From: Saturnia japonica
Taxonomy: Eukaryota > Arthropoda > Insecta > Lepidoptera > Saturniidae
Direction of reading: 5' to 3'
NCBI GenBank assembly: GCA_033032175.1
Contig: CM065321.1
Coordinates: 5,788,501-5,852,500, forward strand
Length of the DNA stretch: 64,000 bases
The position numbers were made by a program, and so were the translations under genes. This document shows, one piece after another, positions 13,440 through 24,018 of the stretch; positions within the stretch are counted from its first letter, which is position 1; every line of letters begins with the position of its first letter. The notes under the pieces were generated by a model that was not told the DNA's origin, did not search any database, and was given only the letters and a program-made list of their open reading frames with translations.

Positions 13440-13600
13440 CTAATATCATCATTAACGATTGCGGGTTAATGCCTAATGATTAATGATAGGTTTATTGTCT
13501 TCAACGAGATATATATCGGCCACGATTTCTTAATTCGGTAATTAGACGTGAAGCAACCGGATCGAGTTTGGGATGAGCGATTGCCCTCTAAGTATTTATT
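13440..13600. other. Homeobox-site-rich island, possible enhancer
   Basis: Bases around TAATGCCTAATGATTAATG and AATTCGGTAATTAGACG give a cluster of TAAT cores in non-repetitive sequence of moderate GC. This composition would fit a regulatory element, but site clusters of this size also arise by chance in AT-rich DNA. Confidence 0.2.
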
Positions 13601-13662
13601 TATTGTCTACGGATATTTTGAACTACATAGTTCCAAGTAAGATAATTATATTTATTTCGTAT

Positions 13663-13922
13663 ACTAGCTGTGTTTCACAGTTTCACCGTCTAGCCTTTCG
13701 GTGTTTTCACTTCTTTATGCTTTGCCTACAGCTTAGCTTGCCAGATTAATTGACTTTCGTTATTATTGTTCCCCTTCTTAGTGTTATAGTGTTAAGTTTT
13801 ATAGCCTACAACCTTTCTCAATAAATAGGCTATAAATTGTAAAAATATTTTTTTGTAATTTGTCTAAGGTTAGAGCGTTTAAACGAATAAAAAAAACAAT
13901 CTCTTGAGGCCAATAAGTATTA
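13663..13922 (+). repeat. Dispersed repeat family A, copy 2
   Basis: Begins ACTAGCTGTGTTTCACAG and is colinear with 999-1311 through CCTACAGCTT, AGGCTATAAA, AAACAATCTCTTGAG and ATAAGTATT. It is more complete at the 5' terminus than copy 1. No coding frame is seen. Confidence 0.55.
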
Positions 13923-14883
13923 GTTATAAAATATCTCATCCACTATTAGGGAAAGAACTCTTATTGCCTCAAGTTCATTCACAAATCAAACACACGAAAT
14001 AAAATTAAAATAAATACCTTAATTTTCTCGTTTGATGATAAGTATTCATTATACCTACTTAGTTTAATAACTACACTTAATTTTAATAAGTTAAAACACG
14101 TAAAAACAAAAATTACAACACTAAACACTTCACAAGCACTCGAATAGTCCACTTGAGACTACCTTAAAGTTGCATCTGCGCTTTCGTTACACAAAAAGGA
14201 TTAGTAATTTACTGAGCTTTTATACACAGAACATTGACGACGTGTATAAGATGGCGGCTTGGGTGCTTTTCACCCTCGGGCTCGTCTGGTGGTACTGTGC
14301 GATCTAAAGAAAGACGGTACATATTATTATAATCATACAAAGAAATTAAACTACTGTGTAAAATTATAGAGTGATCATGGAATAATAAATCGAAATCCAC
14401 ATCTAGAGGCCGTATAGATTATACACTTATATTTGTGGACAATAATATTCAAATTATAATGAATATAAATAAAATATTGACTTCCACATTCAAATATTAA
14501 TTTCGTTAATAAAAACTACTTAAAGCGTACCTATAGGTTATAGACTCCATTTTGTAAGTAATTATTTCGTTTTAAATTACATTCTATTTAGGTATATAAT
14601 AAAATTCTTAAGACCAACTCACGTTCCCGAATAGCTTAAAATAATGGCTCTAGGAACATCCGTACCTATAATGTTTCATAAGAATACGTTGTGTAACAAA
14701 GAATTTTTAAAAATTCAACTACTAAGGGTATCAAATTCGTGACTAAGAACCTACATATATTTTTAATTTGTTTATAAATTCGGCAAATGGTCAGCACTGT
14801 CCCTGGTGATAAGCACAGTAGGTACCAACACTCCAAAAACAATATTTTTAATGATGATAAAAAGTAACAACGGTTTTTCCCCC
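13923..14883. other. Non-coding
   Basis: No gene is supported. A GC-richer patch at about 14236-14310 (GACGTGTATAAGATGGCGGC and beyond) gives a 63-codon minus-strand frame with no recognised motif. Confidence 0.25.
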
Positions 14884-14970
14884 CCGATCTAAACTTACTG
14901 TTAGCCTGAGGTGCCCTATGTAAAAACAGAGCCGCTGGTGGCTTTTACAGCTTTACCGGGCCTGGAGGCA
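14884..14970 (-). repeat. Retroposon family P 3' end, copy 1
   Basis: On the minus strand this reads CCGGTAAAGCTGTAAAAGCC, then GCGGCTCTG, then AGGCTAACAGT. It is the same 3' end as at 20925-21003, 61095-61187 and 61268-61356 but more diverged and without a clear A tail. Upstream on the same strand a 104-codon frame (15259 to 14945) ends in residues PGPVKL followed by a stop at the equivalent TAA. The 61-kb copy likewise ends PSPVKL-stop, so the tail may derive from the end of an element's reading frame. I do not recognise the protein. Confidence 0.5.
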
Positions 14971-15259
14971 AACATTTAAGGCACTGGTTAAGCGTGGGCA
15001 ACAAGCGCTCAAGCTCGGCTTGGGCTGTTGCCGCTATTGCAAAGAAGTCGCGACCTGACTTAACAACGATTGCCGAAAGCATGTCTTCCTTAATCCAGTC
15101 TTCAAGTAAAATCCTCCAAGTGACTGGACATATACTGGACACTTTAAAGTGAGTCTTTGGAAGTGGTATTCTAAAGTGAGGAAAACTTGCTTTAAATTGC
15201 AGTGATATTATTTGGTAGCAACAACATTTTTTTAAATAAAGAGACAATATCTTACCCAT
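14945..15259 (-). pseudogene. Unidentified 104-codon frame ending in PVKL
   Basis: The frame runs from an ATG at 15259 to a TAA inside retroposon family P. Its C-terminal third, about residues 67-104, reads like genuine coding sequence (Ala/Glu/Leu-rich, then CLKC and PPGPVKL). The last dozen codons resemble the end of a frame at 60888-61112 (ECPKRSPPSPVKL), though the strand relation to each tail is the only shared context. The N-terminal half looks like ordinary AT-rich DNA. It may be a remnant of a LINE open reading frame, or a chance frame overlapping a repeat. I do not assign a function. Confidence 0.25.
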
Positions 15260-15617
15260 CCATGTTATGCAAAATTATGAGTACCTTGTCTTATATTAAC
15301 AAAAAGTTAATTTAAGTATATAGGTAGATATTTAGACACAAAGAACACAGACTACTGATCATGCTCGTGTTACAGAAGTCTGTGACCAAAAACACGACGT
15401 CTTGGTTGAATATTAAGGCTTACTATCTCTTTATCACGCGACTCTTCTTGTTCAATTTTATTTATTTAACACTAGCAACCGACCGAGACTTCTTACGCGT
15501 TTAAAATGCACCTTAGGTAGGTGCTAAAATAACAATAAAACATAGATAAATGAACGTACTTAATTAGTTTTTAATCAGGAAAAGGAAACTTCTACAATCT
15601 TTATAATAATAATGTCA

Positions 15618-15842
15618 GCCTGCATATATGTGTCTCTGTTGGGTAAAGTCCTTTTCCCAAGGAAAAGTAAAGTGCCTAATCACTACACCAGCGTACGACG
15701 TATTGGAAATTTCAAATACCGAGAAACACCAGTTCTATTTTTTTCCCACATTCAAAGACAGGTGGAGTATGTACAAGAACATTTTTCAAGCGTTCAGGTT
15801 TCCTCACGATGTTTTCCTTCACCGTCAGCCGATAGTGTTGCC
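15618..15842 (+). repeat. Repeat with CACGATGTTTTCCTTCAC core
   Basis: Contains GTAAAGTCCTTTTCCCAAGG near its start and GGTTTCCTCACGATGTTTTC near its end, an arrangement I recognise from abundant lepidopteran repeats. The core CACGATGTTTTCCTTCAC is also in family S. The overlapping short frames here are not called. Confidence 0.5.
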
Positions 15843-15887
15843 AATTTGTATATTTACCAATAATTCCGAAAAATTCGTTGCGTTATT

Positions 15888-16110
15888 GGCTTACTGGTCA
15901 TAAACTCGACTGGCTACGCTCGAGGTCCTGAGTACGATTCCCAGGATAAGCAAAGTGTGATTGGGTTTTTCTATGAAATTCTCAGTAGCAGCTCAGAGTT
16001 TGGCTTTGTGGCCTATTAATGGCAATAGCTTCGCTCCGAACTGTGGGTGTACATTAGTACACCTCTGCCTAACCCATCAGAGATACAAGCGTGATGGTAT
16101 GTTATGTCGT
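15888..16110 (+). repeat. tRNA-type SINE
   Basis: Contains a box-B-like GGTCCTGAGTACGATTCCC at about 15924, followed by GATTGGGTTTTTCTATGAAA, CTCAGTAGCAGCTC, and a 3' part with ACCTCTGCCTAACCCATCAG and GCGTGATGGTATG. I recognise this order of blocks from lepidopteran SINEs. The head is diverged, no intact box A is clear, and I saw no target duplication. It is probably an old, inactive copy. Confidence 0.6.
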
Positions 16111-17924
16111 TGGTAGGTAGCTACATACCGGGTTCGAACTTTCGTACATTGTAACGATATTCCTTCGATCAAACCCACTCGGCCACAGAGACCTAGAAGC
16201 TTTACCTCTTTATAATATAGTACCTACTTGACTAGTGTAGAAGTCTAAGTATAACCTATTCATTAACACGTCGTTTCGAATAATGAAATACCTTTTATCC
16301 ATATTCGTTCAATTCTTCTGTTTCCTTTTCCAATATTTTTAAATTATCACTTTCGCTAATTAGTACTTTTTAAAATTAGTAGGTAGGTAGGTACCTACCT
16401 ATCTATATTAACTAGTTAATAAAAGGAATAATGTAGGTATCTACCTATATTACATGAGGTGTACCTACGCTTGTCCCAGTGACCGCTAAAAGAGCCCTAC
16501 GCAACCTGCATAAAAAAAGTATACAAAACGTCCTTTTTACCCTCAGGGAAGAGAACAGCTGCGCTTTTGTATAACAATGATACAGCCATGTTATTTCCAC
16601 CAACCCGGGGCAATCGACACACTCGGCTGCTAACCGTGCCTGTGAAATTGTCGTGTCGAACTGTTGAATAGTACCGCATATATGGACTTTTAATTTGGTC
16701 GGATTGTAAACGATCGCAGAGCCCATAGAGGATGCCCTTTGTTAAAAGTCACGCTTGATTTGGGGCGAAATTGTGTCGTTTTTGTTGTTTCATTCGGCGT
16801 GATGAGTGTAAAAATGGTTGGTATTGTATGATATACAATATTTCATTTTGTATAAGGTAACATTTAATACACGACAACAATGTCACACCATATTAAAAAT
16901 TGACATTAAATATTCATGGACGTATACAAATAGTTGCCATTTTGTATTTGCAACAGAGTTTTTTCATTTCAAATAACGAACAAAAGCGCTCTACAATTGG
17001 AGCCCTTTAATTCTAAAGTTCTTTATATAAAACGACAATCGAGTGACAATTTCAATCGTGTTCCATTTCTAAAGAGAGCGCTGTGATTGGTCAACGTTTG
17101 GTGACAAATGAGCGACAAAGTGGCGTGTAGACCAATCGACAGGCGGCACTGTGACGGGCGCCACTCGTCTGGAATTATGTGCTGTGAATAATCAGGATGT
17201 CATATCAATTGTTTTTTTTGTACATCAAGGTGAATATATATTGTATCGTAACTATGCACTGAAATTATACAAATTTCAGGGCGTGTATGACTTTATATAT
17301 TATATCTACGCCTTGAATTGTGGTTAATTAAAATGTATAATGCAGCATACGATCGGTGTCAAGAATTATCTTAAATAATTTTTTTTAACTTAAAATTATA
17401 AAGAGATAAAGTTTCTTTGTTTAGATGTAGGAGATAGGTAATCTCCGGAACTACTAACCCGGTTCAATAAATTATGATGATACATTCTCCGTTAGTGCTA
17501 TTTTTTTCTTAGTTACGTACATTTTTGTCTGTCTGTAATTAACACGTACGAAGTACGCAATCTGTGCAATTATACAAAACCATTTGGCAGTCAGACCTCA
17601 TAGTCAAAATTTTAAAAATGATTGATTACAAAAAAGTTTTCATCTACATGTTTCTCGTACCTACCCACTGGACATGCATAATTATCATATACAGAACAAT
17701 GTTTAGATAAGTATACCTAGTTCATAGACTACCATGAGGATATATTACCTACCTATATTTATATTTTGATAATACCTACTTTCACGCGACAAGCACTAAC
17801 TTAAGTTAATGGATCTTACTACTACCTCAAGGGCAAACGAAAAAAATACATAATTCGGATAATATAAAAAAGTGTATAGCATACACTACAGGTACACATG
17901 CCAGATATTTTACTTACTTCGTTG
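16111..17924. other. Non-coding; two notable islands
   Basis: The 18-bp perfect palindrome TAGGTAGGTACCTACCTA lies near 16383-16400. Bases 16450-16810 are non-repetitive and of moderate GC with no motif-bearing frame. Bases 16990-17180 hold TATATAAAA at 17025, ATTGG at 17086 and CCAAT at 17132. Bases 17400-17510 resemble a dispersed repeat (family F), with GGTAATCTCCGGAACTACT. Otherwise nothing is seen. Confidence 0.3.
16990..17180. promoter_or_regulatory. Candidate promoter-like island
   Basis: TATATAAAA at 17025 lies upstream of an inverted pair of CCAAT boxes, GATTGGTC at 17085 and GACCAATC at 17130, in a GC-richer, non-repetitive stretch. CCAAT boxes normally sit upstream of a TATA box. 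The order therefore fits a promoter poorly on the plus strand, and no TATA element was seen for the minus strand. No adjoining exon is recognised. This is inference from motif clustering only. Confidence 0.15.
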
Positions 17925-18740
17925 AAGAGTGAGTCTTGATGATATGTAAAGCTTTACATCGAATGTGACTATCTTCACCACAATAAAACCAGAGGCTTAG
18001 TCAGCAACCTCATAGTGTACAATTTTGTTAAATATTCACGGACATAGTTTTATAATAAATAATCATTATAATATTAATACGTAAAGCAAAAACTTTGTAC
18101 CTCTTTTTAAGCGTATTGCGTGCACGGAAAAACCGTGAGTTTTGGCATGGTTAAAGTTTATAAGGAGAAGGAGTGCATAGAGTTAAAATTTATCTATAAT
18201 ATATATTACTAATATATGAAATTAAATAAATTAACACCGCGAATTCTATCACGACCAGTACCATTGAACTTAGACCCCCCAAAATATTGACATTGTTGCA
18301 AGTGATATAATATTCACTGTTTAGGTTCATACTGCAAATGTCAAACAGAAAATAGTCTATAATTAAAAAGACGCTGGTCGAATTTCGATCATTGGGCGAC
18401 TGCTAGTTTATCTAAAACTTTACTTCTTGTTCCTGAAAAAAGATTAACACTTGTTTAAAATTCCAGCAACAAAAATAGTTTATAATGTGTGAACTTGACA
18501 ATTTTAAATCTGTGACCAATCGTGGAAAAGAGGAAAAAACAAAAAGTCAAATGTTAGCAACTGAAACAGTTGTTAATTACTTAATTAGTATCAGATAGAA
18601 TTAGCAAAGAAATTTCGGATTAATTATTTATGAAAAAAATTACAACAATGGATTTTTACAATGCAAAAAGTCTACACTATGAAGTTGCTTGCAAAGTCAT
18701 TGTGATGAAGTTAGTATCAAGTCTTTTTTCACAACGCACC
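17925..18740. repeat. Fragments of dispersed repeat family G
   Basis: At 18640-18735, ATGGATTTTTACAATG and TCTACACTATGAAGTTGCT match 43560-43690 (TTGAATTTTTACGATGAG, TCTACTCTGTGAAGTTGCT). At 17930-17990 a reverse-oriented fragment carries GTGACTATCTTCACCA, matching GGTGAAGATAGTCAC at 43651. The sequence between is AT-rich and featureless. Confidence 0.45.
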
Positions 18741-20913
18741 TAAAGAAGTGTAACTTCAAAAACGTTATATTGACCCTTTTTAAATAATATAATAATAATT
18801 AGGCTGCGTACAGTAGCGTGTACGTAGTAGGAAAACAAGCAGATTAACATTAATTTCGAGCTATTACACGCTATAACACAACTCGTAAACAACACCGTGT
18901 CGTCGAGATCGTCGTTAAGATACCGAATACGAGCTGAATTCGTTCGCGCTATTACCACTTGTAGGTCAACTGGGGGCTTGACGCGACCCCGCGGTAAGGG
19001 ATATAATGCGCTTATCAACTATATTGCTTGTTAAAGTAATAGGACACACTGAGTTTTTATATTTCTTTTTCGTTTTTTAACCAGTATTTAAACAAAGGAG
19101 AAAGTTACTCAATTCGAATGCATATTTTTCTCTTTTCAGCCATAACTTTTATGTTTATGAACCGAGTAAGATGATTCTTTGTTATTTGGAAAAAGGATAC
19201 CTCAAGGGTGGTGCTGTTTTAATTTCATTGGCATTGGACCCATGAATTCGATGATACACTGTGAAACTTCTCAAAATCCATGAAGTTGGTTTTCTTTTTG
19301 TTCTTAAATTTTACCTTGTTTCTGTTACTTATCTCTCTAACCAATCTTTGTTATTATTGACTAATTGTATTAAGAAGTTAGTGTTTTCTGGTGACTTCAG
19401 TGTTCTAAGAAAATGGTGGTTCACAGACGGAGTTTTTGTGATATCTCAAAATCCATTTAACCTGTGGTTTCTGTGTTCGTGATAACATACCCTATAAATA
19501 AGAAAACTAAAACAAAAAATAATAAGAATAACCAAATGAGAAATACATCGGTCAAAATGTAATACCTAGTGACTAATACATATATGTTTGTGTAGATTAT
19601 AGTCCAAGTATGGGTAATAGGTCAATGTGTTATAAGTTACTAAGTATAACTTTCTCCTGTAAATCAGTCAGGTGCGAATACTCTATCTCTTTGCAATCGT
19701 TACCTATCTCCAGATTTGCGGTTCAGTAAAGTCTATCGTGTGAAGGTTTACGTTTGATGTCTCGGATATTATTTTATAACTTTACCCCCGATACAGTTAA
19801 CATACAAATATTAGCCTAATTCAATTTCTTAATTTTCACTTGACATAATGTCTGCTTATATACCTTCTGCTTAATACAAGCAGAAAGGCATTGTCAACAG
19901 AACAAAACAGAGATCTCTGTGGAAAAATGCTCATGTAAGCAACTTGATAGTATGTTATACTTTAGACAAAAAGTCCAAATAATATTTGTTAATAGAAATG
20001 TATGCCACAGACTTTATATCCAGAAAAAATAGAACTATGTAATCAACACCCTTTAAGACGTAACAACTTTGATCCCGCTCCGATAAGCGGATGTCATTTG
20101 TTTTTTTTTTTGTTACCCTCCGTGTTGACATGAAAATTGTGTTGATTGCTGTTATTTTTTCGGATTGTTGTGATATGTTGTGTTATAATATTTTTTTCGT
20201 AGGCATTTAATGAGAGTAGTAGTAGAGTAGTAGAGTAATAGTTTAGTAATAATAATCAAACAGATAAGTTGTCGGGTACGAATCATGATAGGGCCATTTA
20301 ATTCTTAAATTGCATTCTGGTCTTGGTAAAGTTTGAATATTGCTCTTCTGCATGACCAACACGCCCAAGCAGTGGGATGTCAATAAGTCTAAGAACAAAA
20401 TTAATTAAAGTTGTAGATATGCTGTATTCTACTTTTTTTCTTTTCAATTTTTGTGCTAGTTTTGGTGTCACTGATCTAGAACATGACATTGTAATTACCT
20501 ATTAGTGTTTGTCTGCCGTATTAGGAAAGTATATATAAGTACCTACCAATGCCTGGATTTAACACAAAAATTACTTGACAAATTTAAAAAAATGTTATAC
20601 ACGGGAAGTAAGTAGATATAGGTATACCTATTATTCCTCAGTTGATAGATATGCTATAAAAATTATCGATAATACTTTCAGAAATCGTAATCTAAATATA
20701 ATAATATCTATCAAATAATTTATTAAAAGTATTCTCAAATCTCAACCGATTTTGATGTAATTTTGTATAGGTACAGAGATTTTATGTCATTTTGAAATTG
20801 ATACGTTACAAAAATTATCAGTATAACAAAAAAAAAATAATAAGCCGGTTTAAACAGATAACGTAACGCAACGAAACGTAAACGATGACTGCGTCATAAA
20901 CACGTGCGAAGCC
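18741..20913. other. Non-coding; one moderate-GC island
   Basis: Bases 18800-19020 are non-repetitive and CpG-containing (CGTCGAGATCGTCGTTAAG) and carry a 92-codon minus-strand frame without a known motif. Bases 20208-20238 hold a short GTA-type repeat (GAGTAGTAGTAGAGTAGTAG). Nothing else is supported. Confidence 0.3.
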
Positions 20914-21014
20914 GCGGGCACAAGACCAAGTTCGGTGAAGCTGTAAAAGCCGCAGCGGCTTCAGGGCCCCTAAGGCTAACAGTGCAGTCAGATCTAAAAA
21001 AAAGCGGGCACAAG
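20914..21014 (+). mobile_element. Retroposon family P, truncated copy with perfect TSD
   Basis: A 79-bp 3' fragment (20925-21003) reads GTTCGGTGAAGCTGTAAAAG, GCAGCGGCTTC, GGGCCCCTAAGGCTAACAGT and ends in A8. It is flanked by the perfect 11-bp direct repeat GCGGGCACAAG at 20914-20924 and 21004-21014. The 5' truncation, A tail and variable-length duplication are the marks of LINE-type target-primed insertion. The target was itself the terminus of another repeat (GCCGCGGGCACAAGCTG). Confidence 0.75.
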
Positions 21015-21485
21015 CTGTTTCATATTTTGTAGTGGTTAATGATGTAATGTTACATTTGAGGTATTGAGTAAGTTAGTTTAGCAGCCGAGCTGATGATGAC
21101 GAGATATGACTCAGTACGAATGTATGCCGGACCTGTATTGTCTCAATGATTGACACAGTGCAAGCTCTAAACAAATCAACCCGATCCAAACTCGTCCATC
21201 ACGAAGCTATAATTAAATGGGCCATGTCTGTCCGTTCGTACGTCCGCACTGACCGGATATAGAGCGTGATCAGTACGACAACCGTACTGTATTCGTTTTT
21301 CTATAATATAATTTAACTGGTTTCTGACACATTAAATTCCTTGATTCTATGATGAAATATAAAATAATTACAAGCTAAGATTCATAAAAACCTTAAAACC
21401 TAAAACATCCGTTAAACATATAGGGTACAATCATCAATACCTATATACAATACAACTGCTCAATAGAACAAACACTACAATCATA
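21015..21485. other. Non-coding; moderate-GC island
   Basis: Bases 21070-21290 are non-repetitive and richer in GC than the surroundings (ATGATGACGAGATATGACTC, GTCCGTTCGTACGTCCGCAC), with no motif-bearing frame. A regulatory role is possible but unproven. Confidence 0.2.
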
Positions 21486-21690
21486 GTTCGAATCTCTGCT
21501 ATAAGCCTGAGCTTCCGGTGAACGAAAACATCGTGATAAACTTATAGCATTGTGGTTTTATAATGCCTGCCTCGCTAGCTACCACCCTCAAGCTGAAAAT
21601 TCTTGTTTTCTGGAAGCTGCACTTGAGAGCCAGTCTTTCACTAGGCTTAGCATGTTACCATATTGTGCCTTATTGTCTCTTAAGATCAGG
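21486..21690 (+). repeat. Dispersed repeat family S, copy 2
   Basis: Reads AGTTCGAATCTCTGCTATAA (box-B-like), then GAAAACATCGTGATAAAC, CTACCACCCTCAAGCTGAAA and CACTTGAGAGCCAGTC. It is colinear with 40996-41222 and is the reverse of 3858-4195, 36632-36790 and 56512-56690. Confidence 0.6.
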
Positions 21691-23808
21691 TGACCAAACG
21701 ATAAATCTATTAAGAATAAAAAATAATTGTAAGAAGTAGTTTTGTTTAACCTTCGTTTAACGTAGAGGTAAAAATACTTCTACTTCAAACGAACGTTAAC
21801 CAATGTTGTAAAGTGCCTTACTGTAGATACCAGTGTGATGGCACGGCGCTAATGATCGAACATGATGTACACACTAAGTGCTAGTAATGTGTGCACAAAC
21901 ATATGCCCAGTTTGTACGCGTTCGTGTTATGACAGTCCCACGGAAATACATGTTTATGGTCGTGTTTAGCGCACGTTCTTACTTTCCATATTGGTATTTG
22001 TAACGATACCTGCCGTTTGAATCTTATTAGGAAGTTAAAAGATTACAGAGAAAGAAATAACCTTAACAAAACTTACCTGCCTAAGTAATATTTGAAAACA
22101 ATTATTTTGAATTTTCACATTTTCTCGCAGAGTTAATGATTATGTAATTTATCATTTAGCATTATCCATTTAGACTGTTTTAAGCAAGCGTAACTTAAAG
22201 CACCTAGATATACACTAGCTGTTCCCGCGGCTTTGCACTTGTCAATTACGCAGTAGGTACTTACCTACCTAATTATTTTCGTCTAATATATAGCTAATAA
22301 TATTTTATGATTTTTTAGTTTTATTAATGTTTGTTATTATAGTGTAACAATGAACATACTTCTTAAGATGTAAAATTTCAAAAAATCTGTTGTAAAAAAT
22401 TAAAATCTACTTTTACTATAGAATTTTTTAGAATATCTAAAATTGAAATTGAATTGAATTAAATCTTGAATTGTTAAACTTTTTAAAGCCTATCAATTAA
22501 CTAATTATATACCTACTTCCAGTCTACAACATTTCTGAAAAATTGATAAACACTATTTTGAGTTAAATTCAAACACACTAAGCCGTACAGACAAATATTG
22601 AAAAAAAAAATTACATGGAATTACAGCTCCACAATTTTATTTATATACCTAGATGTAGATCTATAAACCAATGAGATATCTACTATCAACTTAATAAAAC
22701 CCCTCAGCTCCATTTGACGGCTAATTCGTCAATTTCACGTACTTGTTATGTAAGGGAGGCAAACTGTCAAACCGATGTCTCTTAGTTAGTCTAGAAGTGT
22801 GAAATTATGCACACGAGTTCCTTACATAGCATAGGTAAGCACTAAGAATGCGAATATATCAGGGTTCACCACGGAGAATGAGTAAGGTAATTTCGTTAAT
22901 AAAATTATTAACAGTTTTATGATAAAATACTCAAAAACATTATCAACCCACCACAATGCACGGCCACATCTGTTCGCTATGTATAATTATTGTAAATAAA
23001 TAAATATTACAATGTTTATTGTGTCACAAGCTTATTTTTACGAAACCAATCATCAGCGATCTCCCCCTCTTCTCAAATAACGCTACATTAACGATGTTAC
23101 AAGGGGTGATCTGATGTTAGTCAAAGCTCTTTCTTCCTTGGTGTGCCGAGGCCTTGTCACTGCCTGTCGCGTCATGTGGGACCCATTTGTTTGGATAAAT
23201 AAAGGCGTATTCACGACGTTGGTCGTCGGCCATATGTCGCGGGTGTTAGGTCTTGATATTGTTCGCCGAACTTAATTAATAGGTATAAACCATTGTGCTA
23301 TGTAGAACACTACGATTGGTGACAATTTTTATGTCTTGTGTTTTATATACTTAACATATATGCATTTACCATAATTTACTTTTTAATAGCAGAATTCTGT
23401 AAATGTCTTTACTTATTGTCGTCTCTTTATCGTTATCTATACGTATCTACTTGATATTATAGGTAGATATATAAATCACAAACTCAGATAGTGGTGAAAT
23501 TATTCAGTCGGCCTGAATTGAGGGGAAAAGTTTGCTATTATAGTCAAAATATAATATAATACAAAATAGGTACCTATAATATTTTATTATCGTACAAAAT
23601 TTCAAAAACACCTACATATATTTATATGGACTAGATAAAATATAAGTAGGCATATTTATTTTGCCCTTAATATAAGGGTTCTTACAATAGGTGGGTACAT
23701 TACTAAAAGAAAATTTAAAATAGTTATGGAGCAGAAAAATAAAAAAATTCAAATGTGTTACAAACTGAATAATGGGTTAATTGCTTTCTTCTTTTTTAAT
23801 TTAAGAGC
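21691..23808. other. Non-coding; repeat terminus and one island
   Basis: A TAGCTGTTCCCGCGGCTTTG terminus at 22214 marks another degraded dispersed repeat. Bases 23040-23290 are non-repetitive and of moderate GC (CCGAGGCCTTGTCACTGCCT, GGTCGTCGGCCATATGTCGC), a candidate conserved non-coding element. The remainder is AT-rich. Confidence 0.3.
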
Positions 23809-24018
23809 TCAACACTTGTCGGTGGATTTGTAGTGCAGTATATAGGTTCCAATCATCTTTTCTCTTCTGTTATCTATGTGTCTCAATAACTGTCTCTTCA
23901 CGTCAACCATTCTTAAAACTTCCTCATTTGTAGCCCTTTCTGTCTGTCTGATACTCTCCATCCATCCTTCTCCAATAAAACATTGCAAACGCTTCCAACC
24001 TTGCTTCACGAAGGACAA
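23809..24018 (-). pseudogene. LINE ORF2 C-terminal remnant
   Basis: The 69-codon minus-strand frame contains, at about residues 19-57, residues TERATNEEVLRMVDVKRQLL followed by RHIDNRREKMIG. This pattern (W..R.TNEEVLRR....LL..I..R....IGH) I know from the region after the reverse transcriptase domain of insect non-LTR retrotransposons. The expected IGH is degraded to IGT and no RT domain is adjacent, so this is a small dead fragment. The exact clade cannot be set from this length. Confidence 0.55.

Noticed and set aside
15612..15903. Two overlapping plus-strand frames of 83 and 91 codons
   Set aside because: They cover a dispersed repeat with the CACGATGTTTTCCTTCAC core and have no protein features.
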